Positions 18,954-27,675 of a stretch of 64,000 nt of DNA are shown here, piece by piece. The position numbers and the translations under genes are program-made. Each line of letters starts with the position of its first letter. The stretch's first letter is position 1. Source of the DNA: Acidobacteriota bacterium (lineage in GTDB: Bacteria; Acidobacteriota; Terriglobia; 20CM-2-55-15). The DNA lies in assembly GCA_022821145.1 (NCBI GenBank), contig JAJEEE010000064.1:166690-230689 (forward strand), read 5' to 3'. Under the pieces are notes generated by a model. It had not been told where the DNA came from. It did no database searches and saw only the letters and a program-made list of their open reading frames with translations.

Positions 18954-20528
18954 ATGAGACCGCGGCGCGATCGTCAACTCGACTACCTCATGCCCGCCGC
19001 GCTGGCGATTCTCTGCTACGTCCTCTTCTTCCACCAACTCGGCGGCATCGGCCTGATGGGACCCGACGAGCCGCGCTACGCCGGCGTGGCGCGCGAAATG
19101 TACGCCAGCGGCGACTACGTCACGCCGCGCCTGGGCGGGGAGACCTGGTTCGAAAAACCGGCGCTGATGTACTGGCTGGCCGCCGCGGGCTTCGCCGTCG
19201 TCGGCGTCGGCGAGACGGCGGCCCGCCTGCCTTCCGCCCTGGGCGCCGCGTTGTCGGTCTTCCTGTTGTACTGGAGCGGCCGCCGCGTCTTCGGCCGCGC
19301 CGTCGGGTTCGCCGCGGCCGTGATCACGGCCACCTCGGTGGGGTTCTTCGCGCTCGCCCGCGCCGCGTCGATGGACATGCCCCTGACCGCCGCGCTCACG
19401 GCGGCGCTGGCGTTGCTGCTCGTGGCGCTGGACGCGGAGGGCGGGCGCCGCCGCGCGTACTTCTACGCGTTCTACGCCGCGCTGGGTTTCGGCCTGCTCG
19501 CCAAGGGGCCGGTGGCCGTGCTGCTGCCCGCGTTGGCGGTGGGCGCGTTCATCGTGGCGCGCCGCGGTTGGCGCGAGTGGCGGCGGTGGCACCCGGAGGG
19601 GATCCTGGCCACCGTCGCCGTGGCCGGCCCCTGGTACGGGGCCGTGACCTGGATCCACGGCCGCGAGTTCATCGACGTGTTCGTGCTCAACCACAACCTC
19701 CAGCGATTCACCTCGGAGGTGCACGGGCATCCGCAGCCGTTCTACTTCTACGCGCCCGTTCTGCTCCTGTTGTTCTTCCCCTGGAGCTTCCTGCTGGTTT
19801 CCGCCATCCGGCGGCGTTCGAGTGCGGCCGAGCTTCTCGTGTTGCTGTGGGCCGCCGCGCCTCTGGTGTTCTTCTCGCTGTCGGGCTCCAAGCTGCCCGC
19901 CTACATCCTGCCGAGCCTGCCCCCACTGGCCCTGCTCACGGCGCGGGAGATCGCCCGAGGCGATTCCACGTTGGGATACCGCGTCGCGGTGTGGCTTCAA
20001 TCCGCGCTGTGGCTGGCCGTGGGCGTGACGTTCGGCTTCTTCGGGGACGCCCTGAACTTCGACCTCCAGGTGGACGGCCTGGTGGCGCTCGCGCCCGCGC
20101 TGGTCGCGGCGGCCGCGCTCGCGGCCACGGCGCGCTGGTTCCCGCCCCCGGTACTGGGCGCCGTCAACGCCGTCGCTATCGCCGTGCTGGTCGCGGCCAT
20201 CACCGTCGTCGTGTTTCCCCGGGCTCAGAGCGTGGAGAGCATGCGCCCGTGGGGGCCCGAGCTGGACCGGCTCGTCGCGGACGGGTCGGGCATCATCCTG
20301 TACAAGCCCGAGCCCTGGATGGAGTACGGGTTCCAGTACTACCGCGGCGCCGCTCCGCTCGTCGCCGCGTCGCCGGAAGATCTCGCCGCGCTGACCGCGT
20401 CCGGCGCACGCACGCTGGGCATCGCGCAGGATCACCTGCTGGAGGAGCTCGGCGACAACGACACCGTCCTGGTCGAGGTGGTCGCGACCGTCGGCGACCA
20501 GTTCGCCTTCTGGGCGTGGCAACCCTAG
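18954..20528 (+). CDS. ArnT-like glycosyltransferase (GT39/GT83 family), membrane protein
   Basis: A 524-residue polytopic membrane protein using polyprenyl-phosphate sugar donors. The first loop has MGPDEPRYAGVAREMYASGD with the catalytic Asp-Glu pair, then GETWFEKPALMYWLAA, both characteristic of ArnT/PMT-type transferases. At least ten hydrophobic segments follow, then a periplasmic C-terminal domain of about 100 residues. It may decorate lipid A or another envelope lipid; the divergent LpxL-like neighbour supports this (inference). The sugar is unknown. Confidence 0.85.
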   Translation: MRPRRDRQLDYLMPAALAILCYVLFFHQLGGIGLMGPDEPRYAGVAREMYASGDYVTPRLGGETWFEKPALMYWLAAAGFAVVGVGETAARLPSALGAALSVFLLYWSGRRVFGRAVGFAAAVITATSVGFFALARAASMDMPLTAALTAALALLLVALDAEGGRRRAYFYAFYAALGFGLLAKGPVAVLLPALAVGAFIVARRGWREWRRWHPEGILATVAVAGPWYGAVTWIHGREFIDVFVLNHNLQRFTSEVHGHPQPFYFYAPVLLLLFFPWSFLLVSAIRRRSSAAELLVLLWAAAPLVFFSLSGSKLPAYILPSLPPLALLTAREIARGDSTLGYRVAVWLQSALWLAVGVTFGFFGDALNFDLQVDGLVALAPALVAAAALAATARWFPPPVLGAVNAVAIAVLVAAITVVVFPRAQSVESMRPWGPELDRLVADGSGIILYKPEPWMEYGFQYYRGAAPLVAASPEDLAALTASGARTLGIAQDHLLEELGDNDTVLVEVVATVGDQFAFWAWQP

Positions 20529-20556
20529 GCGCCTCCGCGCCGCGCGCTCCGGCCCG

Positions 20557-21501
20557 TTACTCGAACAGCGACAGCCGGAGCTTCTCCGACAGGGCCGTCA
20601 GCGCCGCCAACCCGGCCACGCTGTTGCCGTTCGGATCGAGTTCCGGACTGTAGACGGCGATGGTCATGCGGCGCGGCGCCACGGCCATGATGCCGCCGCT
20701 GACGCCGCTCTTGCCCGGCAGCCCCACACCGACGGCGAATCGTCCGATCTCGTCGTACAGGCCGCACGTCGCCATCAGCGCGACGATCAAGCGGTTGGAT
20801 TCCTCGTCCAGGACGCGGCGCCCGGTCACGGGATCGACCCCCTTGTTGGCCAGGAACAGGCTCATCCGCCCCAGTAGTCGCGCCGTGGCGCGGATCGCGC
20901 ACTGACGGAAATACGTGTCCACCGCGACGGCGGAATTCTCGACGGTTCCGTGGTGTTTCATGAAGTGCGCCAGGGCGCGGTTCCGGTTCCCGGTTTCCGC
21001 CTCGGAACGGTAGGCGTTGTTGTCGACGTCGATCCGATCGGACCGCGCAAGTTCCCTGAGAAAACCGAGAACGCCGTCGATCTTTTCTTGCGGACTCCTT
21101 CCCGGAAGCTGCTCGCTGACCAGAATCGCGCCGGTGTTGATATAGGGATTCCGCGGCCGGCCCTGTTCCTGTTCCAGTCGGATGATCGAATGGAAGGCGT
21201 CGCCGCTCGGCTCCATCGACATCCTGCTCAGGAAACCGTTACCGACCGACCGGAGCGCGTACGCCAGCGTGAAGACCTTGGAGATCGACTGCAACGTGAA
21301 GGGTTCGTCGACGTCGCCGGCGCCCGACTCCCGGCCGTCGACCGTATGCAGGCTCACGGCGAGTTTCGAGGGGTCCGCCCGGCCCAACTCGGGGATATAC
21401 GTCGCCAGGCGGCCCTCGCCGAGGCTGGCTTGCGCACGGGCGAAAGCCTCCTCAAGAGCCCGTTCGAGTCCCGCGTCCGTTTCGCCCGGCTCCGCCGTCA
21501 T
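20557..21501 (-). CDS. glsA: Glutaminase (GlsA, serine-dependent beta-lactamase-like family)
   Basis: A 314-residue glutaminase converting glutamine to glutamate and ammonia. It has YIPELGRADPSKLAVSLHTV, the catalytic SxxK in FTLQSISKVFTLAYAL, the NPYINTGAI region, NNAYRSEAETGNRNRALA and the C-terminal GLPGKSGVSGGIMAV. Length and motifs are complete. A longer frame begins at 21591, but the ATG at 21501 gives a normal N-terminus. The gene stands alone. Confidence 0.94.
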   Translation of the reverse strand: MTAEPGETDAGLERALEEAFARAQASLGEGRLATYIPELGRADPSKLAVSLHTVDGRESGAGDVDEPFTLQSISKVFTLAYALRSVGNGFLSRMSMEPSGDAFHSIIRLEQEQGRPRNPYINTGAILVSEQLPGRSPQEKIDGVLGFLRELARSDRIDVDNNAYRSEAETGNRNRALAHFMKHHGTVENSAVAVDTYFRQCAIRATARLLGRMSLFLANKGVDPVTGRRVLDEESNRLIVALMATCGLYDEIGRFAVGVGLPGKSGVSGGIMAVAPRRMTIAVYSPELDPNGNSVAGLAALTALSEKLRLSLFE

Positions 21502-21697
21502 CGGGGGCCGGGATTCTGGTTTCCAATACCCTGGATCATGTCGACCTGCCCTGCGAATATACCCGCATCGGACGCGCCGCGGACGGAGCAATCCGCGTTC
21601 GGATGCAGTAAACTGGCATGAAACGATCCCGTATGGAACGCGTCCAACCCGTTAGAGCGCTCCGGCCCGATTGGCCGGTGTCGCCAGGTGACGACCG

Positions 21698-23686
21698 ATG
21701 ACCAAGCTACGAGTCCTTGCGGTTTCTGTCTTGTTCGCCACGGCGGCGACGGCCCAGACCCTGATTCCCCCGCCCGCCGCCCGGCCGCAGATCGACGTGG
21801 AATCCTACACGGTCGAGGCGGTGCTCGACGGCGCGAACGGCGAGCTCACCGGCACCGCCGTCATCCGGTTCGTGCAGCTCGATCGCCAGTCCTACGCGGT
21901 CTTCGACCTGGATCCGCGCCTCCGTGTCCGCGACGTCTACCTGGGCGAGGCGGAGCCGCTGCCGGTCCGGTTCCGGCAGTTCGACCTCGAGGAGACCCTC
22001 GAGGTGGATCTCTCCGAGCTGGGCCAGTTCGATCAGCCGTTCGTGCGCGTGGAGTACGCGGGCCTCCTGGACGAGGGCGGCGACATCGACGCCGTCCTTT
22101 CCCGCGTGGGTCCCGACGGGGCGTTCCTGCTCGAGGACGGGAAGTGGTTTCCGATGAACGGCGTTCGCGACGACCCGGCGGCGATGGAACTCCACGTGAC
22201 GCTACCGGCCGGCTGGCGCCTGATCAGCCCGCTACCGGAACTCGGGTTCGCGTTGGCCGACCCGGTGGCCCGCACCGTGCGCCGGACGCTGGCGGATCCC
22301 GTGCCCGGTTTCTGGGGAACGCTCGTCGCCGGCGGCTACGAGCCGGCGCCGCTCGCCGCGGAGGACGGGACCGCCGTCGAAGCCTGGGTCCTTCCGGGCT
22401 CGACGGACGCGGCCGCCGCGGCGACCGAGGCGGCGGACGGCTACTTCCGGTTCTTCCGGAACACGTTCGGCCAGCCCGCGGCGCCCTCGCTGCGGGTGAT
22501 CGAGATCGACCAGGCCACGTGGGACGCCCGTTCGATTCCGGGCCTGCTGCTGTTGCCGTCCTCGGCCATCGGGCCCGGCTTCGATCCGTTCGAGCTGGCC
22601 CAGCACGTCGCCGTCCAGTGGTTTCCGCTGACCTACGAGGTCGAGAACGCGGCGTCGGACGCGTGGCTGGCCGAGGGACTGGGCGTGTTCGCGTCGCTGC
22701 GGTACTTCGAAACGCAGGGCTCCCCGTTGACGGCGCAGGAATACATCGACCGCACGCGCGTGCGCGCGTTGAGCTATCCGAACGGTCCGCCGCTTCGGGA
22801 GGTGGGCGTCCTCGACCCGGATTCGCCCGAGTACCGGGCGTTGGCGGCCCACAAGGGCGGCTTCGTGCTCCGGATGCTGGAAGACGTCGTCGGCGCGACG
22901 GCGTTCGCCCGGATGCTGGCCGCCTTCCCGGAACGCTTCGGCGACGGGGGGTTGTCGACGGGCGCCCTGTTGGGGGCGGCGTCCGAGACGGCCGGCGAGG
23001 ACCTGACCTACTTCTTCGATCAGTGGCTCAACGGCTCGGGCGTGCCCGAGTTCACGCGGGTCTTCCAGATCTACCGCGCGAGGGAGGGGTACGAGGTCGT
23101 GGGCCAGTTGAACCAGGATCTCGACCTGTTCCGGATGCCGGTCGAGATCGAGGTGATCACCGACGGCGAGCCCGAGTACGCCACCGTCGTCGTGTCGGGC
23201 CCCTCCAGCGACATGGACCTGTTCACGGAGCGCAAGCCCGAGGCGATCGTCATCGATCCGCGCATGCGCCTGCTCCGGCTGTCCCCGGAAATCCGCGTCC
23301 AGGTGAGCATCAGCCGCGGGGAGGACTTCGCGAACCAGGGGTTGTTCAACGACGCGGTCCGCGAGTACCAGGCCGCCCTGGACCTGGACCGCCTGAAGTC
23401 GCTGGCCTACTTCCGCATGGGCGAAGCCTACTTCGAGCTCGGCAACCTGCAGCTCGCCGCCAGCCTGTTCCGCGAGGCCCTGAACGGCGACCTCGATCCC
23501 ATCTGGATCGAGGTGTGGGCCTACATCAACCTCGGCAAGATCTACGACATGCGCCACGACCGGGAACGGGCCGTGACCGAGTACCAGAAAGCCGTCAACA
23601 CGCGGGACGACGCCTACGGCGCGCAGGACGAGGCCGTGCGCCTGATCGAGCAGCCGTTCGAGGGCGCGGGACGGGTGTTTTTCTGA
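21698..23686 (+). CDS. Secreted M1-aminopeptidase-like protein lacking the zinc motif, with C-terminal TPRs
   Basis: A 662-residue exported protein (signal peptide LRVLAVSVLFATAATA). Residues 25-190 resemble the M1 N-terminal beta domain. Where M1 enzymes have HExxHxWFG this protein reads Q302-HVAVQWFP, so both His ligands and the catalytic Glu are replaced, although WLAEGLGVF about 20 residues later is kept. The C-terminal 130 residues contain TPR repeats (FNDAVREYQAALDLD, LAYFRMGEAYFELGNL, ERAVTEYQKAVN). It is best read as a catalytically dead M1 relative used for binding; the partner is unknown. Confidence 0.82.
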   Translation: MTKLRVLAVSVLFATAATAQTLIPPPAARPQIDVESYTVEAVLDGANGELTGTAVIRFVQLDRQSYAVFDLDPRLRVRDVYLGEAEPLPVRFRQFDLEETLEVDLSELGQFDQPFVRVEYAGLLDEGGDIDAVLSRVGPDGAFLLEDGKWFPMNGVRDDPAAMELHVTLPAGWRLISPLPELGFALADPVARTVRRTLADPVPGFWGTLVAGGYEPAPLAAEDGTAVEAWVLPGSTDAAAAATEAADGYFRFFRNTFGQPAAPSLRVIEIDQATWDARSIPGLLLLPSSAIGPGFDPFELAQHVAVQWFPLTYEVENAASDAWLAEGLGVFASLRYFETQGSPLTAQEYIDRTRVRALSYPNGPPLREVGVLDPDSPEYRALAAHKGGFVLRMLEDVVGATAFARMLAAFPERFGDGGLSTGALLGAASETAGEDLTYFFDQWLNGSGVPEFTRVFQIYRAREGYEVVGQLNQDLDLFRMPVEIEVITDGEPEYATVVVSGPSSDMDLFTERKPEAIVIDPRMRLLRLSPEIRVQVSISRGEDFANQGLFNDAVREYQAALDLDRLKSLAYFRMGEAYFELGNLQLAASLFREALNGDLDPIWIEVWAYINLGKIYDMRHDRERAVTEYQKAVNTRDDAYGAQDEAVRLIEQPFEGAGRVFF

Positions 23687-23732
23687 CACCGGCGGATCCC
23701 ACCGGAATCCACCCCGCTCGCAACACGCGACG

Positions 23733-24746
23733 ATGGCTGAAATAGTCCTGGGCCTCTGGACCACGCACGGCCCGCAGCTCAGCACCACGCCCGACGAGTG
23801 GATGCTGCGCGTGAAGGCCGACCGGGCCCGCCGGCACTGGTACAAGGGCCGCACCTACGCGTTCGACGCCCTCGTCGAGTTGCGGCGCGGCGAGAACCTG
23901 GCCGAGCGGTCCTCGCTGGCGTCGCGCAGGGCCAGCCACGCGGCGTGCCAGGCGGCCATCCGCCGCACCGCCGAGATCTGGAAGGCCGTGGACCCGGACG
24001 TCTGCGTGATCTTCGGCAACGACCAGCGCGAGCTGATGCTCCCGGCCCTGCAGCCGGCCTTCACGGTGTACCACGGCGACACGTTCTGGAACGGTCCGCT
24101 CCCGGAGGAGCGGGCGGCCACGCTGCCGCCGGGCATCGTCGAGGCCGAGTGGGCCAACCGGACTCCGGAACGGACCGAGTACCCCGCGCTGCCCGAACTG
24201 GCCGCGGGCCTCATCGAGCGCGGCATCGAGGACGGCTGGGACTTCACCGCCTCGAACCAATGGCCGGACCACCCCTCGCCCCACCATCACGTGGGAACGC
24301 CGCACGCGTTCGCCTACATCCTGCGCCGCGTCATGGAAGACCGCGCCGTCCCGGTCCTGCCGATCATCACGAACACGTTCTTCCCGCCCAACCAGCCGCG
24401 CCCGTGGCGCTGCTTCGCGCTCGGCGAGCTCGTCGGCCGCGTGTTGTCCGAATGGGACCGCGACGCGCGCGTGGCCGTCATCGGCTCGGGCGGCATGTCG
24501 CACTTCGTCATCAACGAAGAGTTCGACCACGCGCTGATCGACGCCATCGGGAACCGCGACGCCGACTGGCTCCGCGGCATCGATCCCGCCCTGATGAAGG
24601 ACGGCACCTCCGAGCTCCTGAACTGGGTGTCGGCGTCCGGCTGCCTGTTCGGGACCGGGCTGAGCGGAGAGTTGATCGACTACGTTCCCTGCTATCGGAC
24701 CGAGGCGGGCAGCGGCACCGCCCAGGGCTTCATCGCATGGACGTGA
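23733..24746 (+). CDS. LigB-superfamily extradiol dioxygenase-like protein
   Basis: A 337-residue protein of the class III extradiol ring-cleavage dioxygenase (LigB/MEMO) superfamily. It starts LGLWTTHGPQ, whose His is an iron-ligand candidate, and has VDPDVCVIFGNDQRELM, PSPHHHVGTPHAFAYIL, PVLPIITNTFFPPNQP and AVIGSGGMSHFVINEEFD. These enzymes use Fe(II) to open catechol rings. No ring-degradation genes are adjacent, so the substrate is open. It is co-directional with and 46 bases downstream of the M1-like gene. Confidence 0.85.
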   Translation: MAEIVLGLWTTHGPQLSTTPDEWMLRVKADRARRHWYKGRTYAFDALVELRRGENLAERSSLASRRASHAACQAAIRRTAEIWKAVDPDVCVIFGNDQRELMLPALQPAFTVYHGDTFWNGPLPEERAATLPPGIVEAEWANRTPERTEYPALPELAAGLIERGIEDGWDFTASNQWPDHPSPHHHVGTPHAFAYILRRVMEDRAVPVLPIITNTFFPPNQPRPWRCFALGELVGRVLSEWDRDARVAVIGSGGMSHFVINEEFDHALIDAIGNRDADWLRGIDPALMKDGTSELLNWVSASGCLFGTGLSGELIDYVPCYRTEAGSGTAQGFIAWT

Positions 24747-24789
24747 ACGCGGCCGCCGGCGATTCCGTTGATCGACCGCAATGCCGACA

Positions 24790-24905
24790 CCTGTAAATCA
24801 CTGACAATGTTGGCGCATGTCCTGTTGTAGCCGCGGGGTTCCTCCCCGCGGCTGGACAACGAGCGCAGCGAGGCGTCAGTTCAAGACAAAAGATCTCTTC
24901 GTTCA
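24790..24905. repeat. Solo copy of the hairpin repeat element
   Basis: The hairpin at 24830-24852 (stem GCCGCGGGG/CCCCGCGGC, loop TTCCT) is followed by TGGACAACGAG, GAGGCGTCAGTTCAAG and GATCTCTTCGTTCAC. The left flank (CCTGTAAATCA and an AATGTTG segment) resembles that of the copy at 42067-42175 (CCTATAAATC, AATTGTG) and not the other copies. It sits between the LigB-like gene and the MazF-type toxin gene. Confidence 0.75.
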
Positions 24906-24975
24906 CGGCGCCGGCCCCGGGCAAGATCGCGTCTCGCCGACACGGCGGGCCGGAGTCCGACTCTCGCGCCAGCCG

Positions 24976-25317
24976 CTAATTCTCTTTCGCCGCGGAGCAG
25001 CCCAGCGCAACCTTCAAGGCGTCTTCGAGACGTTGAAGCTTGGCGGCGTCGAGGCTCCCGACGAACTGAGTCAACTGCGACTTCCGCAGGCTCACAAGCT
25101 CGTCGCAGTGGACGCTGCTGTCGTGGTGAAGTCCTTCGTTCGGTCCGACATCCACTTGTGTTGCCAGTCCGTGGCGCGTCGAGTAGACCGGCGCGCAGAC
25201 GACCGTCGAGAACCGTGAATCGATCAACGCCTGCCGGCTGACGACGACGAACACGCGAAAGCGCTTCCGCTCACGCGCGTGAGGCTTCTCGACTCCGTAG
25301 AGCTCGCCACGTCTCAC
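24976..25317 (-). CDS. MazF/PemK-family toxin (mRNA interferase)
   Basis: A 113-residue toxin with [12 protein letters not shown], a basic [13 protein letters not shown] strand, [13 protein letters not shown] and the [16 protein letters not shown] segment containing the conserved Ser/Cys-Asp region of MazF, then a C-terminal helix ([15 protein letters not shown]). It would cleave mRNA when released from its antitoxin. The GTG start overlaps the antitoxin stop (GTGA). Confidence 0.88.
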   Translation of the reverse strand: MRRGELYGVEKPHARERKRFRVFVVVSRQALIDSRFSTVVCAPVYSTRHGLATQVDVGPNEGLHHDSSVHCDELVSLRKSQLTQFVGSLDAAKLQRLEDALKVALGCSAAKEN

Positions 25318-25544
25318 GTTGTTATCTGATAACCCAGGACATCGACCGCTTCTTCGTTGAGTTCATCGGCGTTCGCGTCGATGGTGTTGCGGTCGCGCCT
25401 GTCGATGGCCTCCCGCTCTCGCACTGCGAAGCTCTGACGCAGCAGCCGCTCGATCACTTGGGACCGGCTTTCCCCTTTGCGGGCAGCCTTTTCGAGAGCT
25501 GTCACCACCTCTTTCTCAAGTGTGATCGATGTCTTCAACTTCAT
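25314..25544 (-). CDS. Ribbon-helix-helix antitoxin paired with the MazF-type toxin
   Basis: A 76-residue protein. The first 45 residues form a CopG/MetJ-type ribbon-helix-helix ([35 protein letters not shown]), followed by a charged tail ([14 protein letters not shown]) expected to wrap the toxin. Gene order (antitoxin first, four-base overlap) is standard. The operon lies immediately beside repeat elements on both sides. Confidence 0.87.
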   Translation of the reverse strand: MKLKTSITLEKEVVTALEKAARKGESRSQVIERLLRQSFAVREREAIDRRDRNTIDANADELNEEAVDVLGYQITT

Positions 25545-26576
25545 ACCACCATTGTACTCCCCAGAATCGTTTCGGCGAGGGCCGCCCGCGTCTGCGCGGC
25601 CCGCCGCGCATGGCCTTCGCCCGGGTCAGCGCGAACGCGAACCGCGCACCGTTCTGACGGCGCGGGTCCAGCGTCGCCCCCGGCGACCGCAGGCCCTTTG
25701 GGCCCGGCAACTTGGGCGCACCAGGTCGGCGGATTCGTCACTGCGGATGGCTTCGCATGACGCTCGGTCTTCCGAAAGGATGACCGGCACTGCGTCTTTC
25801 GCTGCGACCTTGCGGGACGTTCCAATTGTAGCCGCGGGGTTCCTCCCCGCGGCTGGACAACGAGGCGGAGCCGAGGCGTCAGTCCAAGAAAAAGATCTCT
25901 TCGTTCACGGTGTCGGCGGTTGGCGAGATCTCGTCTTGCTGACGCGGCGGCCCGGAGGCCGCCTTGTCCGCCCGCGGCGGGGGACGCCGCGGGTACGATG
26001 GGGATTGCGGCGACGTTGTGCGTGTGCTCGGCGCCCTGGAATCGGCCTGGATCCTCCAACGCCATGACCGGCACTGCGCGTTTCGCTGCGACCTTGCGGG
26101 ACGTTCCAATTGTAGCCGCGGGGTTCCTCCCCGCGGCTGGACAACGAGGCGGAGCCGAGGCGTCAGTCCAAGAAAAAGATCTCTTCGTTCACAGTCTCGG
26201 CGGTTGGCGAGATCTCGTCTTGCTGACGCGGCGACCCGGAGGCCGCCTTGTCCACCCTCGGCGCGGACGCCGCGGGTACGATGGGGAATGCGGCGACGTT
26301 GTGCGTGTGCTCGGCGCCCTGGAATCGGCCTGCATCCTCCAACGCCATGACCGACGCTGCGCGTGCCGCCCCGAACGTGCGGGACTCCACTGTAGCCGCG
26401 GGGTTCCTCCCCGCGGCTGGACAACGAGGCGGAGTCGAGGCGTCAGTTCAAGAAAAAGATCTCTTCCGATCTCTTTCAATTCATCCAGCACAAACGCAGC
26501 CGACGTTGGACCGCGTACAAGAGATTCCTTCTTGGACCGACGAACTGACGAAGCACCACACCGGCATACCGTGTAA
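25545..26576. other. Gene-free 1-kb region dominated by repeats
   Basis: About 1,030 bases without a credible gene. 25545-25769 is non-repetitive GC-rich DNA with nothing recognisable; 25770-26475 is the repeat array; 26476-26576 is a short unassigned stretch before the MetE-like stop. Open frames here change composition at every repeat and match no family. Confidence 0.7.
25770..26475. repeat. Tandem array of the hairpin repeat element (three right arms, about 284- and 280-base period)
   Basis: Identical hairpins (stem GCCGCGGGG/CCCCGCGGC, loop TTCCT) occur at 25831-25853, 26115-26137 and 26395-26417, each followed by TGGACAACGAGGCGGAG and AAGAAAAAGATCTCTTC. Between them lie inverted left arms; the first has a perfect hairpin at 25971-25993 (stem CCCGCGGCG/CGCCGCGGG, loop GGGGA), while that of the second is degenerate. 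Spacers share CATGACCG with the full copy at 7789-8101. Units 1 and 2 are nearly identical, so at least one duplication is recent. Confidence 0.8.
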
Positions 26577-27656
26577 TCACCCGGGCCACACCTCCCGGGC
26601 CGTCTCGACGACGCGCTCCAGCTTCCTCCACTGCTGGTCCTCGGTCAGCAGGTTGCCCTCCCGCGTCGACGCGAAGCCGCACTGCGGACTCAGGGCCAGG
26701 TTCTCGATCGGCACGACCCGGCTGGCCTCCTCGATGCGGCGCAACAGGCCGTCCCGCGATTCCAGTTCGGGCCGCTTGCTGCTCACTAGGCCCAGCACGA
26801 CCACCTTTCCTTTCGGGAGATGGCGCAACGCCTCGAAGGTCCCGGCCCGCTCGGTGTCGTACTCCAGCAGGAAGACGTCGACGTCCAGTTCGTTGAACAG
26901 CTTCTCGGCGATCGGATCGTAGCCGCCCTCGGCGTACCACTGGCTACGGTTGTTGCCGCGGCAAAGGTGCGCCGCCGCGATGGCGCCGCCGCGGCGGGCC
27001 GGGCGGATGCACGCGTTGTCGGCCCGAACGGCCTCGTCCAGGGCCGCGTCGGGGTCCATTCCCATCTCCCGCTGGACGTAACCGCGCCACTTGGGGTCGA
27101 TGAAATAGCTGTACCGGGGTGCGTCGACCTGAACATAGGCAACGCCCTCTTCGGCCAGGGCGGCGATCTCCTTCTCGAAGATCGGCACGATGTCCCAGAG
27201 GAATTCCGAATGCGACGCGTACGCCGTCTCGCTGACGCCCTTCTTGTAGCAGATCGCGGGAAACTGGTTCGGGCTCGGGAGCGTCATCTTGACGTCTCCG
27301 GGCGCGTGCCGGACGAGAAAGTCGACTTCGTGCTTCGTCAGCCGGCCCGTCGCCCGGACCTTGCCCGTCACGGCATGCGGCAACCCGCCCGAGGTCGGCC
27401 CGCTCCATTCGCGCGGGATCCGGTCCGTGCCGAGGCCCTCGACCGCGTCGAAGAAATCGCCCATGAACCCGCCGCGCCGGAACTCGCCGTCGGTGAAGAT
27501 CTTCAACCCGATCCGCGCCTGCCGCTCCAGAACGGACAGGATGTGGCGGTTCTCGACATCGGCCCGCCGGTCGGGAGAGAGCCGCTCGCGGGCATCCAGA
27601 AGCTCGGGGGGCCGCAGCAGGCTTCCGACCATGTCGGCCCGGTACTTGAAGGCCAT
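26577..27656 (-). CDS. MetE-like cobalamin-independent methionine synthase family protein
   Basis: A 359-residue protein corresponding to the catalytic barrel of cobalamin-independent methionine synthase, without the MetE N-terminal half (compare archaeal MetE and YxjG/YxjH). It has DMVGSLLRPPELLDARE, FTDGEFRRGGFMGDFF, VAYVQVDAPRYSYF, zinc-ligand candidates His and Cys in AAHLCRGNNRSQ, and Cys in ALSPQCGFAS. It probably transfers a methyl group to a thiol; donor and acceptor are not clear. The next gene on the strand (aldehyde dehydrogenase) is 19 bases upstream. Confidence 0.85.
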   Translation of the reverse strand: MAFKYRADMVGSLLRPPELLDARERLSPDRRADVENRHILSVLERQARIGLKIFTDGEFRRGGFMGDFFDAVEGLGTDRIPREWSGPTSGGLPHAVTGKVRATGRLTKHEVDFLVRHAPGDVKMTLPSPNQFPAICYKKGVSETAYASHSEFLWDIVPIFEKEIAALAEEGVAYVQVDAPRYSYFIDPKWRGYVQREMGMDPDAALDEAVRADNACIRPARRGGAIAAAHLCRGNNRSQWYAEGGYDPIAEKLFNELDVDVFLLEYDTERAGTFEALRHLPKGKVVVLGLVSSKRPELESRDGLLRRIEEASRVVPIENLALSPQCGFASTREGNLLTEDQQWRKLERVVETAREVWPG

Positions 27657-27675
27657 GGCGTCGCGCGGGACGGGG

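Noticed and set aside
25770..26475. CRISPR array suggested by regular repeats
   Set aside because: The repeated unit is about 280 bases with conserved sequence throughout and internal hairpins; there are no short repeats with unique spacers and no cas genes.
25920..26576. Open frames running through the repeat array
   Set aside because: They translate the repeat itself, change frame between copies, have no ribosome binding site and match nothing.
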